DNA of 64,000 nucleotides from Pseudomonas frederiksbergensis (GCF_003732665.1 NZ_MOBP01000012.1:62001-126000), one strand, 5' to 3'; positions 18,480 through 27,469 are shown, numbered from the stretch's first letter. Notes: generated by a model not told the origin, from the sequence alone. Numbers and translations: made by a program.

Positions 18480-19224
18480 GGTCAACACACTCCAAAATAC
18501 CAAGGGGGCGACACATTCAGCCTGCTCAGCGAGATGAGGCCAAACGGTCTTGAGTTCGCAGTACCGCCTGTGGATGCAAGCCCATCAAACCGTGCTGCTT
18601 CTATCCGCGAACCGGAACGTTTTGCCACGTCCAGAAAGCGTCTTAAGCAAAATGTACCTTCTTGGATGGCGGTGCCATCCGTGCACTCATTTCGTTCGAG
18701 TCCTTATTAAGGCAGACAATTCTGAAATGCCGATGTTTGCATCCGGGGCAATGTTGCTACAGCACCTTATTCGACCCCGAACAAACAGTTTCCAACTAAT
18801 GGAACGAATGTACGAGAAATTCTATTTTCCAATTCGTCAGTAGAATATCGCTGTTGTAAGGCTACGACGGCAATCATGCATCAACAAGAAACATTTACTC
18901 TTATCAATGCATAATCAAATGTTATCGATTGAGGTCTTGGCATCGGCAAGGAAATTTCAAACTATTGAAAACAAAGGAAAAGATATTTTCAAGGGCGTGT
19001 GAAGCATCCATCTGAAAATGTATGCGCGGGAAATACACTCTATTGACCGACTTCTTGGCCCATGCCAGTCTGGATTCAACAGTTAAGCAAAGTGCCGCAA
19101 TTGATCTCGTGTTTGAGCAGGGGGAACCGTCCCGTGAAAACATGAAGATTCTTGTCGCGCCTCAAGGCATCAAAGCTGACGCGTTCGTTGATCTCCCACC
19201 TAACTCGCATTCGGAGCATTTATC
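18480..19224. promoter_or_regulatory. Divergent control region between the Rieske gene and the dapA-like operon
   Basis: These 745 bases hold no gene I can support. Two open stretches, 18550-18843 and 19022-19228 on the plus strand, lack ribosome sites and recognisable protein features. A LysR-type box lies at 18911-18925 in an AT-rich part (18820-18990). The region must contain promoters in both directions. Confidence 0.55.
18911..18925. promoter_or_regulatory. LysR-type box, copy 2
   Basis: ATAATCAAATGTTAT differs by one arm base from the ATAAC-N5-GTTAT palindrome at 15975 and is again followed by C. It lies between the divergent Rieske and dapA-like transcription units and could control both. 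Confidence 0.45.
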
Positions 19225-20136
19225 TTGAAATTTGAAGGTATTTATACGCCAGCAGTAACTCCTTATAACTCTGATGGGGAGATTGACTGGAACGTGTACT
19301 CGGAAGTTTTGGAGTCGCTGATCGAGGCGAAGGTGCACGGCATTATTATCGGTGGGTCGACCGGTGAGTATTATGCGCAGACTGCGGAAGAACGCACCGA
19401 GTTGGCAGCCTACGCCAAAGATGTGATTGGCACTCGGGTGCAACTGATCGTCAGTACCGGGGCGATTCGCACCGAAGATGCGGTTCAGTACGCCAAGGAT
19501 GCCAAAGCGATCAAAGCGGACGCCATTCTCGTCACGTCCCCGCCTTATGCGCTGCCAACCTCACAGGAAAACGCGATTCACGCGCTGACTATCGATCGCG
19601 CAGCAGGCTTGCCGATCATGCTTTACAACTATCCGGGACGCATGTGCGTTTCGATGGATGAAGAATATTTCACGCGTGTCAGCCAATCGAAAAACGTCGT
19701 CGCCATCAAGGAAAGTTCCGGCGACATGGGTCAGGTGCATATGCTGGCCCGGCAGTTCCCCAACATCGCCTTGTCCTGCGGATGGGACGACCAGGCCCTC
19801 GAGTTTTTTGCTTGGGGCGCCCGCAGTTGGGTGTGCGCAGGTTCTAACTTCCTGCCCAGGGAACACGTTGCGCTTTATGAAGCCTGCGTGATCGAAAAGA
19901 ACTTCGATAAAGGCCGTCAAATCATGTCGGCAATGATGCCGCTGATGAATGCCCTGGACGGTGGCAAGTTCGTGCAGTCGATCAAGTACGGCTGCGAAGT
20001 TGCCGGATTGAACGTCGGTAACGTGCGCCTGCCATTGCAGCCACTGGAAGCGGACGAAAAGCAGAGTATCTCGTCGGTCATTACTGAACTCAAACGTAAC
20101 GTAGCCAATATTTCTTCGGGAGCCAGCCATGGGTGA
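19225..20136 (+). CDS. DapA-family aldolase/deaminase
   Basis: The 303-residue protein is a class I aldolase of the dihydrodipicolinate synthase family. It has GGSTGE (43-48), the tyrosine motif LYNYPGR (Y134, with R139 that binds an alpha-keto acid carboxylate), and the Schiff-base lysine in IKESSGD (K162). Housekeeping DapA is unlikely in this setting. Relatives in hydroxyproline catabolism (HypD/LhpC) deaminate pyrroline-4-hydroxy-2-carboxylate to alpha-ketoglutarate semialdehyde, which would suit the oxidase and aldehyde dehydrogenase next door. The start is TTG 19225 with GGAG nine bases upstream. It overlaps the next gene by 8 bases. Confidence 0.8.
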   Translation: MKFEGIYTPAVTPYNSDGEIDWNVYSEVLESLIEAKVHGIIIGGSTGEYYAQTAEERTELAAYAKDVIGTRVQLIVSTGAIRTEDAVQYAKDAKAIKADAILVTSPPYALPTSQENAIHALTIDRAAGLPIMLYNYPGRMCVSMDEEYFTRVSQSKNVVAIKESSGDMGQVHMLARQFPNIALSCGWDDQALEFFAWGARSWVCAGSNFLPREHVALYEACVIEKNFDKGRQIMSAMMPLMNALDGGKFVQSIKYGCEVAGLNVGNVRLPLQPLEADEKQSISSVITELKRNVANISSGASHG

Positions 20137-21646
20137 TCTTCTGAGCAAGGCCGAATATGCCGCGCTGGCCAAAGACATTGCGTTGCCGTCCAAGGCGTTC
20201 ATCAATGGCGCATTCAAGCCTGCGATCTCTGGCAAAACCTTCGCCACGAACAACCCGGCGACCGGTGACTTTTTGACCGACGTCGCAGCGTGTTCGTCCG
20301 AGGATGTCGACTTCGCGGTGAGCAATGCCAAGGAGGCCTTTGAGGATGGACGCTGGAGATCTGTTTCTCCGCGGGAGCGCAAAGCGGTCCTGTTGAAGTT
20401 TGCAAATCTGCTTGAAAGCCATCAACACGAACTGGCTGTCCTCGAAAGTCTCGATAGCGGCAAACCGGTCAGTGAATGCCAGTTGGTCGACATCCCGGAC
20501 ACCATCCACACGATCCGCTGGCACGCAGAACTGATTGACAAGATTTACGACAACACCGCTCCGGTGGGCAGCGACGCGCTGACCATGGTGGTTCGGGAGC
20601 CAATCGGCGTGGTGGGCTGCGTATTGCCCTGGAACTTCCCGCTGCTGATGCTGGCCTGGAAAATCGGCCCGGCGCTCGCTGCGGGCTGTTCGGTCATAGT
20701 CAAACCTGCTGAGCAAACCTCGCTGACCACGTTGCGTGTCGCGCAGCTGGCGTTTGAAGCCGGCGTACCTGCCGGCGTACTCAACATTGTCACCGGCACG
20801 GGCAAGGACGTCGGTGAACCGATTGGTTTGCATAACGATGTCGACATGGTCAGCTTCACCGGCTCCACCGCGACCGGCCGTCGTTTCCTGCATTACGCCG
20901 CCGATTCGAACCTGAAACGCATCGTCCTCGAGTGCGGCGGAAAAAATCCGGCCGTGGTGATGGACGATGCCCAAGACCTGGATCTCGTGGCTCAGCATGT
21001 CGTCAATGGCGCGTTCTGGAACATGGGCGAGAACTGCTCCGCAACTTCTCGTCTGATCGTCCATGCATCGGTTAAGGACGAGCTGCTGAAGCGCATGGGC
21101 GCCTACATCCGCGAATGGAAAATGGGCGATCCACTCGATCCGGAAAACCGCGTAGGGTCGCTGGTCAGCCCTGAGCATTTTGCCAAAGTGAAGTCGTACC
21201 TTGAGCACGCCGCCGCCGGAAAGCTTGAAGTGGTTTACGGTGGCGCGACCAAAGACGGCGCCTTTGTAGAGCCGACGGTGATTGACGGTGTCGGTCGAGA
21301 CAACCGGCTGTTCCAGGAAGAGATCTTCGGCCCGATTCTCTCGGTCACCACCTTCAACACGATCTCCGAAGCCATTGCCCTGGCCAATGACACGGTCTAC
21401 GGCCTCGCGGCCTCGGTATATACCGGCAGCCTGCGGCGGGCAATCAAGTTGTCGCGAGAAATTCGCGCGGGCATTGTCACTGTGAACTGTTTTGGTGAGG
21501 GCGACGCATCGACACCCTTCGGTGGCTACAAGGAGTCGGGCTTCGGCGGTCGGGACAAATCCATTTTCGCCCATGACCAGTACACCGAAATCAAAACCAT
21601 CTGGATCGATGTGTCTGATCGGTCGGATGAAGAGACCGAAAAATGA
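20129..21646 (+). CDS. NAD(P)-dependent aldehyde dehydrogenase, PuuC/KauB-like
   Basis: The 505-residue protein carries the aldehyde dehydrogenase hallmarks: LPWNFPLLM, the general base in LECGGKNP (E268) and the nucleophile in GENCSATSR (C303). The N-terminus and SFTGSTATGRRF place it near PuuC/KauB gamma-aminobutyraldehyde-type enzymes, though the substrate could be another amine-derived semialdehyde. It overlaps the dapA-like gene by 8 bases and the FAD oxidase gene by ATGA, so the three are probably translated together. If the cluster handles hydroxyproline, its substrate would be alpha-ketoglutarate semialdehyde. Confidence 0.88.
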   Translation: MGDLLSKAEYAALAKDIALPSKAFINGAFKPAISGKTFATNNPATGDFLTDVAACSSEDVDFAVSNAKEAFEDGRWRSVSPRERKAVLLKFANLLESHQHELAVLESLDSGKPVSECQLVDIPDTIHTIRWHAELIDKIYDNTAPVGSDALTMVVREPIGVVGCVLPWNFPLLMLAWKIGPALAAGCSVIVKPAEQTSLTTLRVAQLAFEAGVPAGVLNIVTGTGKDVGEPIGLHNDVDMVSFTGSTATGRRFLHYAADSNLKRIVLECGGKNPAVVMDDAQDLDLVAQHVVNGAFWNMGENCSATSRLIVHASVKDELLKRMGAYIREWKMGDPLDPENRVGSLVSPEHFAKVKSYLEHAAAGKLEVVYGGATKDGAFVEPTVIDGVGRDNRLFQEEIFGPILSVTTFNTISEAIALANDTVYGLAASVYTGSLRRAIKLSREIRAGIVTVNCFGEGDASTPFGGYKESGFGGRDKSIFAHDQYTEIKTIWIDVSDRSDEETEK

Positions 21647-22989
21647 GCACCCATACCATCAAGCGCCTGCCGGTAGATACCGGGGTTTCAGGTTGGGAGG
21701 CGATTTCCGAACGCACTGCGCCTGTCCGCATGCTTGATGGAAATGTGACGGCGGACTGGCTGATTATCGGGGCCGGTTTTGCCGGCCTGTCCGCCGCTCG
21801 CAGACTTTCACAGCTGCACCCCGGTGACAGCATTGTCGTGGTCGATGCTCATGAAGTCGCCAAGGGGCCGGCGGGCAGAAACTCTGGTTTCATGATCGAT
21901 GTGCCGCACAGTCTGTCGTCCGGGGAATACTCGGTGGCGAGTGAGTCTGCAACGGCGCTGGAAATTGCGCAGAACCGCTTTGCGATTGCTTTTGCCGCTG
22001 CCGCTGCGCGGGAGTACGGCATGTCTGCCGACACGTTCGACCCTTCCGGGAAGATCAACGCGGCCGCCACTGAGCGGGGATTGAAACTGAACGTCAATTA
22101 CGCTCAATCCCTTGAACGTATTGGCGAGAAGTTCCAGATGTTCGATGCTGCGCAAATGCGCGAAATCACCGGGTCTACCTATTATCACGGTGGGATATAC
22201 ACGCCGGGCGCCGTGATGATTCAACCCGCGCAATACATTAGAGACCTGGCAGCAGGGCTCGAAGGGAAAATCACGCTTTTCGAACGCTCTCCGATTGTTG
22301 AGTTGACCAGGCAGGGTAGCGGTTGGAGCGCTCTATCTCATAACGGGACGGTGCATGCACCCAAGGTCATCCTGGGGGTTAACGGGCACATTGAAGACTT
22401 TGGCCATTATCAAGGACGACTGTTGCACGTCTTCACTTATGCCTCCATGACGGCCGCGTACAGTGATAATGAGCTCAGGAAAGACGTACCCGGCAAAGCT
22501 AAATGGGCCTTGTTGCCGGCGGACCCAATGGGCGCGACCGTCCGCAAGATCTCTTCAGACGGTCTCTCGCGTATCGTCATCCGGACCAAGTTCACCTATG
22601 ACCCGAGTATCCAGGTCACTCCAGAGCGGGTAGCGGCGGTGGCCAAAGAACAGCGACACTCCCTGGATGCGCGCTTTCCCGAATTGAAATCCACCGCGTT
22701 GGAATTCAGTTGGGCCGGCCGTCTGTGTCTGAGTCGTAACAGCGCCGCTGCATTTGGCGAGATTGAAGAAAACCTGTACTCGGCTTGCTGCGAAAACGGA
22801 CTGGGTACTGTGAAAAGCACCCTGGCCGGTGTGATGGCTGCGGAGTTGGCCTCGGGTACGCGTTCGGAGTTTCTCGATAGCTTCAGTCACGCGCCAGGCC
22901 CCAGCAAGCTACCCCCCAGGATAATAACGAAACTGGGCGTCAGTTCGGTTATTCGCTGGCACGAGTTTTGGGCCGGACGAGAAGGCTGA
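21643..22989 (+). CDS. FAD-dependent amine oxidase/dehydrogenase (DAO/PuuB-like)
   Basis: The 448-residue enzyme has a DAO-type FAD site: IIGAGFAGLSAARRL (41-55), an acidic VVVDAHEVAKG second strand, and GPAGRNSGF as in PuuB-type oxidases. The C-terminal GRLCLSRNSAAAFGEI-CENGLGTVKS portion fits the same family. It would oxidise a C-N bond of a primary, secondary or cyclic amine to an imine. With the upstream DapA-like enzyme and dehydrogenase it forms an oxidase-deaminase-dehydrogenase module. It starts at an ATGA overlap with the dehydrogenase gene. Confidence 0.82.
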   Translation: MSTHTIKRLPVDTGVSGWEAISERTAPVRMLDGNVTADWLIIGAGFAGLSAARRLSQLHPGDSIVVVDAHEVAKGPAGRNSGFMIDVPHSLSSGEYSVASESATALEIAQNRFAIAFAAAAAREYGMSADTFDPSGKINAAATERGLKLNVNYAQSLERIGEKFQMFDAAQMREITGSTYYHGGIYTPGAVMIQPAQYIRDLAAGLEGKITLFERSPIVELTRQGSGWSALSHNGTVHAPKVILGVNGHIEDFGHYQGRLLHVFTYASMTAAYSDNELRKDVPGKAKWALLPADPMGATVRKISSDGLSRIVIRTKFTYDPSIQVTPERVAAVAKEQRHSLDARFPELKSTALEFSWAGRLCLSRNSAAAFGEIEENLYSACCENGLGTVKSTLAGVMAAELASGTRSEFLDSFSHAPGPSKLPPRIITKLGVSSVIRWHEFWAGREG

Positions 22990-23058
22990 CAATTTCAAGT
23001 CGTCGGCTATCTACCGACTTCAAAGTCTGATCGGAACGATCTACGAAGGAAAGGTTGA

Positions 23059-23973
23059 TTGAATAGCGACCGAACAAAAAATATTGTGCATTTAGCGACG
23101 CCCACCGTTGCTGCTAATCCCGGGATCGCGAGGCCCCAACTCGGGATTTTCCTCTGCCTGCTTTCAATGCTGATTTTCGCCAGCCAGGACGGCGTAACCA
23201 AGGTGCTGGTCAAAGACTTCCCCGTCGCCCAACTGGTCATGGTGCGTTATTGGGTGTTTGTCGTTTTTGCTCTCGGATATGCCGCTTACCTAGGCAGGGG
23301 CCAGGCAACGTTTCGCAGTAAGCACCCTTGGCTGCAAATCATTCGAGCGCTGTTAGCCGTGGGTGAAACACTGCTGTTTGCGGTGGGGCTACGATATTTG
23401 GGGCTGGCCGAAATGCACGCACTTTATGCCGTATTTCCGCTGATGACACTGGCTTTGGCGGGGACCGTGCTTGGGGAGTTCATAGGTCTACGGCGCTGGA
23501 TTGCGGCGGCCATAGGATTCACCGGCACACTGGTCATCCTCCGGCCAGGCGCGGGAGTTTTTGAACTCGCGGCGCTGATCCCACTGCTGGCTGCTTTGGC
23601 GTTCGCGGTATTCAACGTACTGACGCGTCGAATCAGCCAGCACGACTCCTTTGCTACGAACATGCTCTTTATGGCGTGTGTGGGTGCCTTGACGGTCACA
23701 TTTGCGGGGCTGCCTGCATGGGTTTCTCCGACTCCGATCCAGGGCCTCTTGATGGGGATTCTGGCATTGACGGGAGTCGTCGCACAGATTCTCTTCATTC
23801 AAGCACTGAAATACGCGACGGCTTCAACCTTGCAGCCTTTCAACTATGCGCTTCTGGTGTTCGCCACGTTGATTGGTGTAATCGTTTTTGCCGAGCACCC
23901 GGATACCTGGTTGGTTGTTGGCGCAGCGTTGGTGATTATCGGTGGGCTTTATGCGATCAAAGCGAAGGCGTGA
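23059..23973 (+). CDS. EamA/DMT-family transporter
   Basis: The 304-residue protein has ten predicted spans in two EamA repeats, with GIFLCLLSMLIFASQDGVTKVL in the first and a second repeat from about residue 165 (LAALAFAVFNVLTRRIS). Such carriers usually export amino acids or metabolites. The start is TTG 23059 preceded by AAGGAAAGG. It follows the oxidase gene by 69 bases and is likely the last gene of that operon, perhaps exporting an overflow product. Confidence 0.82.
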   Translation: MNSDRTKNIVHLATPTVAANPGIARPQLGIFLCLLSMLIFASQDGVTKVLVKDFPVAQLVMVRYWVFVVFALGYAAYLGRGQATFRSKHPWLQIIRALLAVGETLLFAVGLRYLGLAEMHALYAVFPLMTLALAGTVLGEFIGLRRWIAAAIGFTGTLVILRPGAGVFELAALIPLLAALAFAVFNVLTRRISQHDSFATNMLFMACVGALTVTFAGLPAWVSPTPIQGLLMGILALTGVVAQILFIQALKYATASTLQPFNYALLVFATLIGVIVFAEHPDTWLVVGAALVIIGGLYAIKAKA

Positions 23974-24024
23974 GCATTCAACCGGACTGCCATGGGCTCA
24001 GGGATTAAATCCCACCGCAGAATC

Positions 24025-24062
24025 TTGCAGCGGAGGAGGGTAAGTCCCTCCCTCCGTTGCAG
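24025..24062. terminator. GC-rich hairpin between convergent genes
   Basis: GCAGCGGAGGAGGG and the downstream CCCTCCCTCCGTTGC form a long, slightly imperfect stem between the EamA gene and the oppositely oriented SDR gene. There is no T-run. A shared terminator is likely from its position. Confidence 0.45.
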
Positions 24063-24077
24063 CTCGCGCGGATTCGA

Positions 24078-24833
24078 TCAAAACGGCAGTGGTAGTTTCG
24101 CCGTGCGCCCCCCATCCACCACCAGCACCTGCCCGGTGATGAAGGCCGATGATTCGCAGGCCAAGAAAACGACTGCCCCACCCACATCCGCTGGCAACCC
24201 GGTACGTCCGACCGGGTGAAGGCGCAGGAGTGCCTGGCGAGCCGTACGCGGATCCGCTTGAGCTGAGAGGTATGCATCACTCAGCTCGGAGTTGATCCAC
24301 CCCGGAGCAATGGCATTGCAGCGAATGCCGTCGCGGCCGAGATCGATTGCCAAGGCTCGAGTCAGCCCATGGATGCCCGCCTTGGACGCACAGTACGCGG
24401 CATGTTCAGGGTTGGCGCCTATCCCTTCGATCGACCCGATGTTGATAATGCTGCCACCGCCTCGCTGACGCATCTGAGGCACCAACGCCTTACACAGGAA
24501 CGCGGGCGCTCGCAGATTGACAGCCATCATGCGATCCCAGTCCTGCTCGGTCATATCATCGACGGACTTCTCGAACATGAACCCGGCGTTGTTGACCAAT
24601 ACATCGATTCCGCCAAGCTGCTCCTGGGCAAACTGTGCAATCAAACTCGGTGACTCCATCGAAGCGAGATCAGCCTCGACGAAACAGACTTGAGGGTGAT
24701 TCTGCAAGTCGGCGTCCAGTGCCTGACGCTGAGCGATCAACACAGAAGCTCCCGCCTCCAGCAGTTGTTCGGTGATGCCTCGGCCAATCCCTCTGCCGCC
24801 CCCGGTCACCACTACATTTTTACCTTTGAGCAT
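24078..24833 (-). CDS. Short-chain dehydrogenase/reductase (first of pair)
   Basis: The 251-residue classical SDR has the cofactor motif TGGGRGIG, NNAG (about residues 86-89) and the catalytic Ser with YCASK (the SIEGIG stretch is followed by AAYCASKAG). The C-terminus VVDGG is the usual SDR end. It follows the other SDR gene by 11 bases in a leftward two-gene operon. The substrate is unknown; in this locus an alcohol or keto intermediate of betaine breakdown is possible. Confidence 0.85.
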   Translation of the reverse strand: MLKGKNVVVTGGGRGIGRGITEQLLEAGASVLIAQRQALDADLQNHPQVCFVEADLASMESPSLIAQFAQEQLGGIDVLVNNAGFMFEKSVDDMTEQDWDRMMAVNLRAPAFLCKALVPQMRQRGGGSIINIGSIEGIGANPEHAAYCASKAGIHGLTRALAIDLGRDGIRCNAIAPGWINSELSDAYLSAQADPRTARQALLRLHPVGRTGLPADVGGAVVFLACESSAFITGQVLVVDGGRTAKLPLPF

Positions 24834-24844
24834 CGCTACTCTCC

Positions 24845-25612
24845 TTAGCCGGATACCGGCTTGGCGCCTGTGACTTCTACCGTTTCACCGGCGATGTACC
24901 TGGCCTCGTCGGACGCCAGGAATGCGATGACATCCGCAATGTCTCCAGGCTCGGCGATACGGCCCAATGGCACGCTCTTGTTCAGTTCCTGCACGGCTTT
25001 ATCCGGATCCAGGCCTCGACGCTCAAAGCCACTGCGTATCATCGGGGTATTGATTTCGTGCGGGCACACGGCGTTGACACGGATGCCCAAAGGGGCGCAA
25101 TCGCGGCCCAGATTTTTAGTTAAAGCCGCGACGGCCCCTTTGCTTGTGCAATACGCCACGTGAGCTGGGCCGGGATAAATACCCCATACAGATGATGTGT
25201 TGACGATTGCAGCGCCCGGGCGATTTTTCATGTGCGGTATCGCGGCACGGCAGATGAAGAACACCGCATTCAGGTTTACGCCCATGGCGTCGAACCACAT
25301 GTCGTCAGTGGTTTCCTCAATTGTGCCGCGGGGAATGATGCCCGCATTGTTCAATACAATGTCGATTCCCGAAAAAACATCGACGGCAGTTTGGACAATC
25401 GCTTCGCAATATTCTTTACGGCGTAAGTCGCCAGCCACGTAGTGCACTTCAGTGCCAAGGTCACGAACTTTGGCGGAAATTGTTTTGCAACCAGCTTCAT
25501 CAAGATCAGACAAAACAAGCTTTGCGCCTTCTCGGGCGAACAGTAATGCTAACGCCTGTCCGACGCCCCCGGCAGCGCCGGTGATGATCACCACTTTATT
25601 ATTAAACTTCAT
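24845..25612 (-). CDS. Short-chain dehydrogenase/reductase (second of pair)
   Basis: The 255-residue classical SDR has TGAAGGVG, NNAG, and catalytic residues in TSSVWG and AYCTSKGA. An Asp after the second strand (VLSDLDEA) favours NAD over NADP. It is the promoter-proximal gene of a leftward pair; its upstream region contains a palindromic GATAAC-N5-GTTATC box shared with other units of the locus. Confidence 0.85.
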   Translation of the reverse strand: MKFNNKVVIITGAAGGVGQALALLFAREGAKLVLSDLDEAGCKTISAKVRDLGTEVHYVAGDLRRKEYCEAIVQTAVDVFSGIDIVLNNAGIIPRGTIEETTDDMWFDAMGVNLNAVFFICRAAIPHMKNRPGAAIVNTSSVWGIYPGPAHVAYCTSKGAVAALTKNLGRDCAPLGIRVNAVCPHEINTPMIRSGFERRGLDPDKAVQELNKSVPLGRIAEPGDIADVIAFLASDEARYIAGETVEVTGAKPVSG

Positions 25613-25698
25613 GGCACCTACCTATTATTGTTTTTTGGTAGAACCATTATTTGGTTTTATTGGTTCTCATCGTCTAGCAACTTTTTTATAGGGGCAAA

Positions 25699-25715
25699 GA
25701 TAACCTTTTGTTATC
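25699..25715. promoter_or_regulatory. LysR-type box, copy 3 (GATAAC-N5-GTTATC)
   Basis: GATAACCTTTTGTTATC is a perfect 6-bp interrupted palindrome about 90 bases upstream of the SDR pair. The core is the same as at 15975-15989 and 18911-18925. Confidence 0.5.
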
Positions 25716-25822
25716 TGAAAGATGGAATCGACAGCCGATCATAAGTGACCAGTCGCCCGGCTCGGGCGGTATCCAGTGTGGTAGTTCGTTGTGAGATCGA
25801 ATGCGGATCAGTGTCTAAAAAA

Positions 25823-25871
25823 TGTACGCCGCTGTACATGCCGTGTACGCCACCGGCTTGAGGAGTGTACA
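25823..25871. promoter_or_regulatory. Phased TGTAC operator upstream of the TetR gene
   Basis: TGTAC occurs at 25823, 25833, 25844 and 25866, spaced 10, 11 and 22 bases apart, which puts the sites on one face of the helix. The first two form TGTAC-N6-GTACA. The cluster lies 36-84 bases upstream of the TetR start and probably autoregulates it. The same word occurs in the inverted repeat before the StcD-like gene. Confidence 0.5.
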
Positions 25872-25906
25872 GTGGGGCTGAATTTTTAATTAAAGGTGCA
25901 ACCCGA

Positions 25907-26614
25907 ATGTCACAGACAGGAAGGGCGAAAACCAAAGCACAGGACGCAGGCTGGCGAGGCTCCGTCGATGGTTGGCTGGACGCAGCCTACGATGCCCTTA
26001 AAGAGTCGGGTGTGGATGCTGTGCGGGTAATGCCGCTGGCGAAACGCTTGAATTTGTCTCGCACCAGCTTCTATTGGTTCTATGAAGATCGGGAACAGCT
26101 GCTCGCGGCGCTCCTCGCTCGATGGCGGGACAAGAACACCGGCGGTATGATCAGCCAATGTGAGAGTTATGCGGAAAGTATTTCCGAAGCGATTCTCAAC
26201 GTCTTCGAGTGCTGGGTGAACCCCGAGCTGTTCGACTCACAGTTCGAATTTGCGGTGCGCAGTTGGGCGCTGCAATCGGACGAGGTCAAAGCAGAAATCG
26301 CTCTGGCCGATGAGGCGCGAATTAATGCCCTGGCCGCGATGTTCCGACGGTTTGGCTACGACGGCGAGGGGGCCGATGTTCGGGCCAGGACGATCTACCT
26401 CACGCAGATTGGCTACATCTCCATGAAAACGAATGAAGATATCATCGTTCGATTTCGACGGATTCCTCAGTACGTGAGCGTGTTTACCGGCAAAGTACCG
26501 AAACGGCGCGAGCTGGATCGCTTCTATGGAAAGTTCGGCTACGCAGAAAAGGAGGCCGGCGTTTTCGTTTCGTTGATCGAAACATTCGAGGAGTCCGCTG
26601 CCGATGGGGAATAG
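25907..26614 (+). CDS. TetR-family regulator
   Basis: The 235-residue protein has a TetR-type N-terminal HTH (DAVRVMPLAKRLNLSRTSFYWFYEDREQLLAALL) and a helical ligand domain. ATG 25907 with AAAGGTG upstream is preferred over a GTG at 25865 that lies within the operator. The next gene starts one base after its stop, so regulator and ProC-like enzyme are probably one unit. Likely targets are its own promoter and that of the StcD-like gene, which share TGTAC elements. Confidence 0.85.
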   Translation: MSQTGRAKTKAQDAGWRGSVDGWLDAAYDALKESGVDAVRVMPLAKRLNLSRTSFYWFYEDREQLLAALLARWRDKNTGGMISQCESYAESISEAILNVFECWVNPELFDSQFEFAVRSWALQSDEVKAEIALADEARINALAAMFRRFGYDGEGADVRARTIYLTQIGYISMKTNEDIIVRFRRIPQYVSVFTGKVPKRRELDRFYGKFGYAEKEAGVFVSLIETFEESAADGE

Positions 26615-26615
26615 A

Positions 26616-27380
26616 ATGCTGGGTATCATTGGGGGCACCGGCTGGCTCGGGCGTGCAATTGCCGAGGCGCTCCTCGAAAGCAGTTTCATCAAGCCTGACC
26701 ATTTGTTGATTTCGAACCGCTCCGGTGTCAGTACCTGCGAGCCAGGTGTGAAGTTGCTCGCCGACAACCAGCAGTTGGTGGACCTCTGCGATATTGTCGT
26801 GCTCTCCATCCGGCCGGAGCAGTTTCGCGAGCTGCAGATCAACGCCCGTGGCAAGCTAGTGATTTCTCTCATGGCTGGCGTTTCGGCGGCAGCCATCAGC
26901 GCGGCCACCGGGGCGGATGTAATAGTGCGGGCCATGCCGAATGCAGCCGTGGAAATCAGACAGTCGTTCACGCCCTGGTACTGTGTCGGAAACCTTGTTG
27001 CACGCGACCGCGAATGGGTGCAGCGTTTATTCGAGTGCGTCGGTGCGGCGGACGAACTGCCTGACGAAGACGGTATTGATTACCTCAGCGCATTGTCCGG
27101 GACGGGGCCGGCGTTCCCGGCAATGTTGCAGATGGCGCTGACTAATCAGGCGGTGGCGGCGGGAATTCCTCTTGCCATCGCGCAGCGTGCAGCACAAGGC
27201 GTGGTGGTGGGCGGCAAGCAGATGTTGGCCAACCGCGATCCGCGGCAAATGATTGAATCGTTGATGGCATACCGGGGTGTGACGGCAGCCGCGTTGCAGT
27301 CGATGGCCGATCAAGACATCGAGTCCATCGTCGGCCGAGCGGTCCAGGCGGGCGCTGAAGTGGCGCGGGGCGGTCTGTAA
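26616..27380 (+). CDS. Pyrroline-5-carboxylate reductase-like protein (ProC family)
   Basis: The 254-residue product has an N-terminal Rossmann motif (GIIGGTGWLGRAI), the VVLSIRPEQF segment, and the C-terminal ProC signature (ALSGTGPAFPAMLQMAL ... AAQGVVVGGKQML). Family enzymes reduce pyrroline-5-carboxylate to proline with NAD(P)H. Beside betaine demethylation genes it may act on pyrroline-type intermediates; it is unlikely to be the housekeeping ProC, given its locus and divergent sequence. ATG 26616 with GGGGAA upstream is chosen; ATG 26604, inside the TetR gene, is also in frame. A strong terminator follows. Confidence 0.78.
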   Translation: MLGIIGGTGWLGRAIAEALLESSFIKPDHLLISNRSGVSTCEPGVKLLADNQQLVDLCDIVVLSIRPEQFRELQINARGKLVISLMAGVSAAAISAATGADVIVRAMPNAAVEIRQSFTPWYCVGNLVARDREWVQRLFECVGAADELPDEDGIDYLSALSGTGPAFPAMLQMALTNQAVAAGIPLAIAQRAAQGVVVGGKQMLANRDPRQMIESLMAYRGVTAAALQSMADQDIESIVGRAVQAGAEVARGGL

Positions 27381-27397
27381 TCGGGGCAATAATTAGC

Positions 27398-27429
27398 ACT
27401 GAAGGCCCGTTATAGGGCCTTCAGTTTTT
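27398..27429 (+). terminator. Intrinsic terminator after the ProC-like gene
   Basis: ACTGAAGGCCC (27398-27408) pairs perfectly with GGGCCTTCAGT (27415-27425) around the loop GTTATA, and a T-run follows (27425-27429). It is the clearest rho-independent terminator in the window. Confidence 0.88.
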
Positions 27430-27438
27430 AATCGCGAA

Positions 27439-27462
27439 CCTCCCTTCCACCCGGAAGGGAGG
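27439..27462. terminator. Second hairpin next to the StcD-like gene stop
   Basis: CCTCCCTTCC and GGAAGGGAGG form a perfect 10-bp stem with an ACCC loop, eight bases beyond the StcD-like stop codon. No T-run follows directly on the minus strand, but it likely ends or protects that transcript. Confidence 0.55.
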
Positions 27463-27469
27463 CCTGGAT

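Noticed and set aside
18550-18843. Frame of 97 codons between the Rieske and dapA-like genes
   Set aside because: No ribosome site, no domain, and it lies in a divergent promoter region.
19022-19228. Frame of 68 codons whose stop overlaps the TTG start of the dapA-like gene
   Set aside because: The overlap is suggestive of coupling, but there is no ribosome site and the sequence matches nothing known; support is too weak to call a gene.
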